From assembly GCA_963930775.1 (NCBI GenBank), contig OZ005692.1, positions 5,690,135 through 5,754,134 on the forward strand: 64,000 bases of DNA. The letters are read 5' to 3'. The notes under the pieces are model-generated. The model ran no database searches. It was not told where the DNA came from and worked only from the letters and a program-made list of their open reading frames with translations. A program made the translations under genes and the position numbers. Positions 57,136 through 64,000 of the stretch are shown here, in pieces; position 1 is the first letter of the stretch; the number at the start of each line of letters is the position of its first letter. Source of the DNA: Cliona cf. orientalis (taxonomy: Eukaryota > Porifera > Demospongiae > Clionaida > Clionaidae).

Positions 57136-57383
57136 TTTTAGCTGTAGCTGTAGCATACAACCTGAACCATTAATTCCATTAACTTACGGTGAAACCATAG
57201 ATATAGATATGATCTAAGCAATCGCATTTGTCCTTTTCGTTACTGCCTAGGACATTTAACTAGAATCAATCTGAACACTCAACGGCACAGTGCATACCAA
57301 GTCGTAATAGAACACTCTGGTACATGCTCAACAAATTATAGCTTTGCAGTGAGCGGTAAGTACAATGTCCAGATTTATATGGC

Positions 57384-57724
57384 CAGTGGCGGATCCAGGG
57401 GGGGTAAGGGGGGTGCAAGTGTACCCCCCTTTGGGCTGCATCTAAAACTAAGAAGTATTGATGATGAACTAAATGGAACCCCCCTTTCTGGCTATAGAAC
57501 TAAGAAAACTCCTACTATGGCTCACCTTAGAATGCTTTAGAAGAAAATTCGTTCGAAAACAGATCGATTGGACTGGTAGGGCTAGTAGTTTGTATCAAAA
57601 ACGATCGAAAATGGGCGTGGTTTTGCCCCAAAGTGGGCGTGGCTTCTAAAATTTTGCGCGCGCTTCGCGCGCAAGAGTGTACTACAACCCCCCTTTTTCT
57701 ATAGAAATCCTGGATCCGCCACTG
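57384..57724. mobile_element. hAT-like MITE with ATGGC TSD
   Basis: CAGTGGCGGATCCAGGG and the inverted CTGGATCCGCCACTG; ATGGC at 57379-57383 and 57725-57729. The paralogue at 31110 reads TTATGGCCATTG without the element. Confidence 0.9.
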
Positions 57725-57876
57725 ATGGCCATTGCTGTTCATAATCATAGTATAGCTAACAGGAGCATTTACTCGCTGGCCTTGGGATGGTAGTTTCAAT
57801 TATGGCTATGAACTTCACAGTTGCAGTGGGGACCTGGATCAATGGATTTATCTTTTATGCGAATATAATTGATGTA

Positions 57877-58217
57877 CCGTATTTATTCGAATAGTAGCCG
57901 CGGCTACTATTAATTTCAGCCTTGCTGGAGTGCGGCTACTAATCGAGGGCGGCTTTTATTTATTTTGGAGGGATACCTTGCGCCGATCCGGTAGTATCTT
58001 GTTGTGATAGACTCGTTTTTCTGGACTACTTTTCGAATAATCAAGATATTATGATCGAAAAACAGCAGCAGAACCAAGCCAGGGACGTCTTCTGTCATGT
58101 TTTTGCCTCGAACTGACGATCGTTCATGGCGTGCGAACGTGGCCACACCCACTTAATTGTGTTCACGCATGCGTGCGGTTACTATTTCTTTGGCGGAGCT
58201 CCTTCGAATAAATACGG
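57877..58217. mobile_element. CCGTA-type MITE, 341 bp, TA TSD
   Basis: CCGTATTTATTCGAATAGTA and the inverted CTTCGAATAAATACGG, flanked by TA at 57875-57876 and 58218-58219. The empty site is visible in the paralogue (GATGTGTATGATATGG at 31244). Confidence 0.9.
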
Positions 58218-58279
58218 TATATGATAATATGGTGTTTGCCATTTACCAAGCCAAATTTCCCAGAGCTCCTAATATTTAT

Positions 58280-59934
58280 GGGGAGTGGATAGTGTCAAAA
58301 GTACCGGTCACTGTTTTGGAGGAGGGTGACTTCACTGAGGAGGGGGGTGGTTTCAACTGGAAGGGGTGCTTTTCAGTTGGAGGATACCACTATTTGTGGA
58401 GGAGGGGTGCGTTTTGATCTCGAGGAGGGGGTCTAGCTCATCTGGAGTAGGGGGTCATAGTTCGCTGGAGGAGGGGTGCGTTTTGATCTCGAGGAGGGGG
58501 TCTAGCTCATCTGGAGTAGGGGGTCATACTTCGCTGGAGGAGGGGTGCATTTTGATCGCGAGGAGGGGATCATACTTTCGCTGGACAAGGGGTACATTTT
58601 GATCTCGAGGGGTCTGCTACCTCCACTGGAGGAGGGGCATATTTGAAGCAATGGAATGGAGCTAGCAGTTGCCGATAGATGCCGTTATTATAACTAGAGT
58701 TACACTTTGTGCAGCAGTCCTCGCTCAGCGAGCCACTATGCCAATATGAATATTTTAGGGTTTCCCCTTCCCAGTAAATTAAATTTGTGTTGCACATGTA
58801 GATCACGTGACAAGGGAGTGGTTTCTTTCGCCTATGCGCTATGCTGCAGCATTAGCAACAAAAGGAGCTCCATTTTGTCGTCAGTCTTGGAAGAATAAAG
58901 CCAAGAGTAGGCCAATTGACAGGCCACGGGTAGCAACATCTTTGCCATCAGCGACAGGACGAACAACTTTGGGCCAAGAAGGTGCGATCGTTTTTGACCG
59001 CGCGAACATTGATTTTCCCGGTAAGCACAGTCCAGCAGAACCGTAGAGTTTGTAGGCCTTGCATGACCATCTTGAGGGAGGCCACAGCTTATGACTCAGC
59101 AACACATGGCGACATGGCCTGAGTCGCCGAAGAGAGTAAGAAAGAAAATTTTGACGCACGCGAAAGATACGCCCAGAAGCCATACGAAACGACTCTCGAG
59201 CCCGAGTAGAGACCTCGCTTCGCTCGGAATTATGTGGGTGTGGCACATTTCGCGCATGCGCATAAAAAATCTTCGCGCGTCATGTGGCATGGCCTGTGTG
59301 CTTTGAATTTGGACGTGGCTATACTAAGATATAGGCTGGGAAGCTAGTGGCGTGATTCTGGACTGCTGTAGACGTACTACTGGTGTCTCTTGTACAAAGG
59401 TGCTACATTTATTCAATGAAGCGCAGATATTTGATAATTTGTTCGTAGCACATACAATTATTGAACCTTTGTACGACAGGAGACACCACCAGCACATTTA
59501 TAGTAGTCCAAAACAACTCATTTCCAAGCGATTTGCTTCCCAGCACACGTTCCGCACCATCATGGTACCAGCACATAGCGCGAAGACTAAAATAATGTTA
59601 ACAGATCTGCGCATGCGTAAAAATGTGCCACACCCACAATATTCTGTTCGGTAGTCGGCTCCTCGATATCAAATGCGTCCTCGTCCAACCAGAGTATCAC
59701 CCCCTACTTCAGATGAACTAGAGCCCTCCTTGATCAAATGCACCCCTCCCCAGCGAAGTATGACCCCCTACTCCGGATGCGCTAGACCCCCTCCTCGAGA
59801 TCAAAACGGACTCCTCCACAAAAACTGGTATCCTCCAACAGAAAAGTACCCCCTCCAGTTGAAACCACCCCCCTCCTCAGAGAAGTCACCCTCCTCCAAA
59901 ACACTGACTGTACTTTTGACACCATCCACCCCCC
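58280..59934. mobile_element. 1.65-kb foldback element with minisatellite arms
   Basis: Arms of about 270 bp starting GGGGAGTGGATAGTGTCAAA are inverted at the right (TTTTGACACCATCCACCCCC). A 69-bp unit (GGAGGAGGGGTGCGTTTTGA...) is repeated two to three times in the left arm (about 58397-58580). The interior (58690-59110) is also found at 16900-17420 and includes a second palindrome around 59366-59510. No recognised gene. Confidence 0.7.
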
Positions 59935-61236
59935 ATACTAATTGAGTGGCCCAGGCATAGATGTATGTTTTTTTCCATAGCTACAATGCTTATCACGTAG
60001 CTATCGTTGATTTGCCTTTTGTTTCCACTTTACATTATCAATTGCCATCATCGTAATAAGTAACAACTCAGTACATTTCTCCACTATTATTAATCCAATT
60101 GCGGTATTGGCCACACTAATTAAATTTTTACTCTCCTATGCAAATTTCCTTGAAACAGCCCTATTGATATTGACCCCTTCAACCGTGATCACCATATCAT
60201 GACATCAGCAGGATCCCAAGAGGATGTGGTGTGGCTTCTGGATGGAGACATCAAGTACCTTGATAGAACACACATTCCTTTATTCTTAGTTGCACTTATT
60301 CTCACAATTGCTTACAAGATTATGATTTTCTCTTGGCAGTGGGTCATTCAATTGCCAAAGGTATGGATACTGAAGTGCACCAATAATCAGAAGCTGAACT
60401 CATTCATACAGATATACCAAGCACCATTCAATGATAGACATCGTTATTGGATCGGCTTGTTGCTTCTCCTACAATTGCTATTGACACTAATCTTAAGTTT
60501 CACTGCAAGCAGGGATCCAAACAGCTCTATTTAATATAGCCATGATCTTGAGTTTAGGCATACTATTTTTGTTGAGACTGACATGACCTATGCAAAGAAC
60601 CTGTATGAAAAGTGGCCAGTGGATCTACTAGAAACTGTACTGATATTCAATCTCTTTGCCCTTGCAATATTAGCATACACTTATGATGATCATCACACAA
60701 GAAGGATTCTTGCCTACATATATTAAATATATCCGCTTCCTTTACATCTAGATCTATTTTGCTCCTACTTGTTGTGGCTTATACATACATGTGTACATAG
60801 CAATATTCTTGTTAGTGTTTTTCTCAAATTGAAAAGAGAGGGTATACTCTTCAATTGAATGATCATCAAAGTGCCACAGTACTATGTACACCAGGTGATG
60901 TCATCTATAGCCACGACTGATTTCTTGAAAGTGTAGGAAGCATTGAAACACCAAATGCAATGAATCAATGTCACTAAACCAAAACCAGAAACAGATCGAA
61001 GCCCAAGATGCTCCAAGAAGTTACACACACCATCATTTCTCTTTCAGATATCAGGAATGAATATCAACCCGAGCCAGAAACAGATAGCAATGGCAGTGAT
61101 ATACCGGTATAGACATACAGGCAATCAGCCCATAATAATATTGTCATGAAGGCTATAATAATTATTAAGATATAGGCTATGTAAGTTTAATCTTCTATTT
61201 GATCTATACACTTGAAAGAATGTTTAATCAAAATTA

Positions 61237-61558
61237 CATAGGCAGCGGAACCGGGGGGGCCCATCCCCCCCCCCCCCCCCCCCACTTTTTCAAGGCTGAC
61301 ACACCCATTTTTGCCTTGTGCTAAGCAAAAAACAATGAACTTGTCAATTTTACCGGTTTGCAATAGCCTTCCATCAGTTCTGAGTGAAAAATATGCTAGT
61401 TTCACTGCTGCTCTCCTTGAAATCGACTGTTTTAGCCTATTGTCCATCGTTGTTTCACGGACGCGATACCGCTAATTAGTGGGCGCGGCTTAAAATTTTG
61501 CGCGCGGATCATATCACATCTTGGCCCCCTCACATTCAATATGCTTCCGCCGCCTATG
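61237..61558. mobile_element. hAT-like MITE with AATTA TSD and poly-C
   Basis: CATAGGCAGCGGAAC and the inverted GCTTCCGCCGCCTATG; AATTA at 61232-61236 and 61559-61563. C run at about 61266-61283. Confidence 0.8.
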
Positions 61559-61573
61559 AATTAGTAGTTCACA

Positions 61574-61989
61574 TTAGGCCACTCCAATGAAATTCCTTGT
61601 TTCTCATCACTTCAGTATCTCCTGGAGGATGCGGGCGGGCAGTCATTATCATTATTCATTATCAGATTTGGACAGTAATCTGACGACCACTACCTACAAT
61701 TTTATTCTCGAGCATGCGCATTAAGAACCCAAGTATGGAAAGTTGCTACTGCGCATGCTCGAGAATAGCATTGTAGGTAATGGTCGTCTAGTAACTCTGG
61801 GTGATATAGTGCTCGAAATCAATAGTAGAACGAACTAGTCTCGCAAGCCACACCCGGAGATTGAAGGGTGTGGCTTGCGAGACTAAGAACGAACTGGCAC
61901 CAAAATAATGAATAATGAGTTTAGAAGTGCGGCTCAAAAAAAGCAGGCGGGCGGGTGATGAGAAACAATGAATCTCATTGGAGTGGCCT
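61574..61989. mobile_element. TIR element with nested palindromes
   Basis: GGCCACTCCAATGAAATTCC and the inverted GAATCTCATTGGAGTGGCC, with a second shared block TTTCTCATCAC/GTGATGAGAAA. Inside lie an imperfect palindrome (TCTCGAGCATGCGCA, 61705-61770) and the 50-bp hairpin element at 61836. Confidence 0.65.
61836..61885. mobile_element. 50-bp hairpin element, 9-bp TSD
   Basis: TAGTCTCGCAAGCCACACCC and its exact inverse (GGGTGTGGCTTGCGAGACTA) are separated by 10 nt. AGAACGAAC flanks both sides (61827-61835, 61886-61894). Confidence 0.9.
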
Positions 61990-62162
61990 TAGAGATTGTG
62001 GTGTACATGTAAGAATAGAGTTGAAATATCCGGTGTGATGGTAACCAAGGTGACCGTCGACCTGTCACACACGTATGTCTCTGGCTAACCGCTACAGCTA
62101 CAAATCAGAAAACTTACACTGTATATACCAGCTGCCGTGCACTGCAATTTGATAGCACTTAA

Positions 62163-63172
62163 GGTACCATTAAATTGCGTGGGCGTGAGGTGGGGGATAT
62201 GACACCTAAACCACATCAAAGTCATTAGTGAGGTGCATGTTGTGTAACCACGCCCTTTTAATTGCACAGGTCTCAGGGGTGTGGCTGCTAGAGCCGGAAG
62301 TGTTCATTTAATATCCTCCATGGACCGGAAGCCGAGCCGGAAGGGAGGGGCCAGGCCACGCCCAAAACAGCCCCACCCTGTTCCCCAAGGACCACCATTC
62401 TCAATCAAGTGCCTACTAACCACCGGATGTCCACCGGAAGCCCACAATCAATCCCAATTAAAACACACAGCTTCCTCAAGGCCAAAACACACACAAACAC
62501 TTGGAGGCCGTTCTGCCACACCGCCCACGCAAGAGCTCACCTCATTTCCTGTGTGGGCGGAGTGACAACACGTCATCGCAACCACATCCGCTTCAAACCA
62601 TCGTCAGCTTCCGTCCAGCCGTACGGGCCCCTCGATCGCACCGCCGTACAGTGCCTCATTAACAGACATGGCCTCACCTTTGACCTCCTGCCACGCCCCC
62701 AAAGCCTCCTCGAGGGGTTCAAAGGTCACCACCGCTTCCGGGACACGCCCACCTATCGCCGAGGCCAAGTCCCAGGCGCCGATGTCCAAGCACTGGCCCG
62801 TGAAGCCACGCCCAATCGGAAGCAATAAAACCTGCATTAACGCACACGCACACACTCCACACAGTGCCAGGAACACGCCCACATGCTTAATTAGGCCTAA
62901 TAAGCTTTTTTTTTTTTTTTTTTTTTTTGTCGTTGCGGTTAATAGTTAAGAAAGAATGCTTTGATCTTGCTTTGATGTGGGCAATTACCGGCCTTTTCTT
63001 CAGGGGCCACTTCCGGTCGCTAATTACACGCGCATAATCATCCCTGGCCGATTCTGGACACGCCCACCTTCGACCAAAAGCACTCGTATGGCCTCTTCGG
63101 CCACGCCCCTTCACGATTCGCTAATTGAATTAGCCATTCCTGACGCTCACGCCCACGCAATTAAATGGTACC
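62163..63172. mobile_element. 1.0-kb GC-rich element, TTAA TSD (piggyBac-like)
   Basis: GGTACCATTAAATTGCGTGG and the inverted CCACGCAATTAAATGGTACC form TIRs of about 29 bp; TTAA flanks both sides (62159-62162, 63173-63176). The paralogue at 32992 continues from CACTTA to CACTCTGATACTG without it. The interior is far more GC-rich than its surroundings and contains CCACGCCC repeats and 23 T at 62906-62928. Overlapping frames on both strands show no family. Confidence 0.8.
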
Positions 63173-63176
63173 TTAA

Positions 63177-64000
63177 TTACCACTCTGATACTGGCATTCT
63201 ATGGGGATAGACAATTGCCTACCCTATATTATGCGTACATTCGAGTCGCGCTATTTTCATCAAGATTTTAGTGATGATTCTTGTACATACATGTACAAGT
63301 GAGCGCTGCGAGGTATAAGCTCCCACAAGATTTAATAGGTTACCTGGTATACCAGTATACTGATACTTTAAGAGAAATAGAGCTCTTGAGAGTATCAACA
63401 CAAAGATGAGAAGGCTAGCAAGTAGCATATAATATGCACATGCATGTGTCTGTTGATACCCTTCACCTATATTATACTATGTCAGTTGTGTATATGACTG
63501 AATAGATAGCTGATTATAGTCTCATGAACCAGACCCTCTTACTTCTGTGGTGCTGCATCAATGTTATAAGTAGGGGGGTCTGGAAGCTAATATGGCCTGC
63601 ACTAGGCACAGTCGATAGGCATAGGCCTTGCCAAGTTGCCAAATGGTTCCAAACATAATGAAGCCAGTCTTTAAATAATTTCAATGCTTACCAGATGCCT
63701 AGACATATAATATTTGATGATGACCAGGACAGACAGCTTATCCATATGGATAATGACAATTGATAATCATCAAACTGGTGCGTATTTGCATGCACTTGAC
63801 CAAAAGCCCAGCAGAGAAAAGTATTATTGATAAGTTTTCAATTATAATATTATATTCCCTCAAAAGGGCCCCAAATCTAGTGAGGCATATAATTATTTCA
63901 GGTACCTCATAGATTATCTGAGAGAACATTCTGTGCAGTATTGAAGGGAGATGGAAGGAACTATCCACGTTTCACTCTCCAGCAAAACCACTGCTCCTGT
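63177..64000 (+). repeat. end of the duplicated 33-34.6 kb flank
   Basis: Noncoding sequence matching 33215-33530 and 34510-34610 (AGGCACAGT.GATAGGCAT, CTTATCCAT, AGGTACCTCATAGA, AACTATCCA.GTTYCACTCTC). The duplication continues past the end of the window. Confidence 0.6.

Larger units (their letters stand above)
57150..61147 (+). pseudogene. distant beta-helix/multi-span paralogue, 5'-truncated, with nested elements
   Basis: Homology to the 28828 gene starts at its CSIQPEPLI segment (57150) directly beside the transposase pseudogene and continues to its end. Pieces: 57150-57383, 57725-57876, 58218-58279, 59940-61147 (SAGSQEDVVWLLDGDIKYLD and IFSWQWVIQLPKVWILK at 60205-60380; KWPVDLLETVLIFNLFAL at 60612). 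The interruptions are the transposons listed separately. Many frameshifts. It lacks the 4-nt insertion of the 28828 copy at the equivalent position, so it shows the ancestral frame there. Confidence 0.8.

Noticed and set aside
62281-62882. GC-rich overlapping frames read as a bacterial-like gene.
   Set aside because: Frames on both strands are open only because of base composition; no conserved motif, and the whole segment lies within a TTAA-flanked mobile element.

Overview
This is nuclear DNA of an animal, most probably a demosponge. The genes have GT-AG introns, the coding families are metazoan, and several receptor-like genes combine a Cys-rich or beta-helix ectodomain with many membrane spans, an architecture I associate with sponge gene expansions. 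No species can be named from the sequence alone. The window is AT-rich, holds few intact genes and is saturated with small DNA transposons, many with identifiable target-site duplications (TSDs).

Layout. 0-2.7 kb: a transposase-derived-looking gene (plus strand, 5' end outside the window) whose coding exon is split by a 478-bp MITE. 3.3-4.8 kb: MITEs and a possible three-exon small gene. 5.7-20.8 kb (minus): a complete three-exon TEX264-like gene; its 12.3-kb first intron holds Helentron-like elements, tRNA-derived SINEs, a decayed Gypsy element and several MITEs. 21.1-22.5 kb: a foldback element. 22.8-37 kb and 57-61 kb: a cluster of related multi-membrane-span genes. One short intronless member (22817-24628) is intact, one long beta-helix member (28828-32541) is nearly intact with three lesions, and one inverted, one fragmentary and one distant copy are pseudogenes. 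37.8-43.4 kb: a broken serine-protease-like gene, a P-element/THAP9-like transposase pseudogene and another transposon remnant. 45.5-47.1 kb (minus): an unrecognised multi-exon gene with one stop codon. 49.2-51.4 kb (minus): a DIRS/Ngaro-like Gag region. 55-57.1 kb (minus): a broken DDE transposase split by a Helentron-like element. 57-64 kb: a degenerate duplicate of the 30.8-34.6 kb block carrying five or more nested transposons.

How it fits together. The only clear cellular housekeeping-type gene is the TEX264-like ER membrane protein. The multi-span family looks like a locus under birth-and-death evolution, and comparing its copies gives pre-insertion (empty) sites for several transposons. 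The most unusual material is the mobile DNA: hairpin elements of only 50-70 bp with 9-10-bp TSDs, a larger relative carrying a duplicated chromosomal segment, MITE families with different interiors but the same CCGTA termini and TA targets, hAT-like elements that account for several poly-G/poly-C runs, and a TTAA-flanked GC-rich element.
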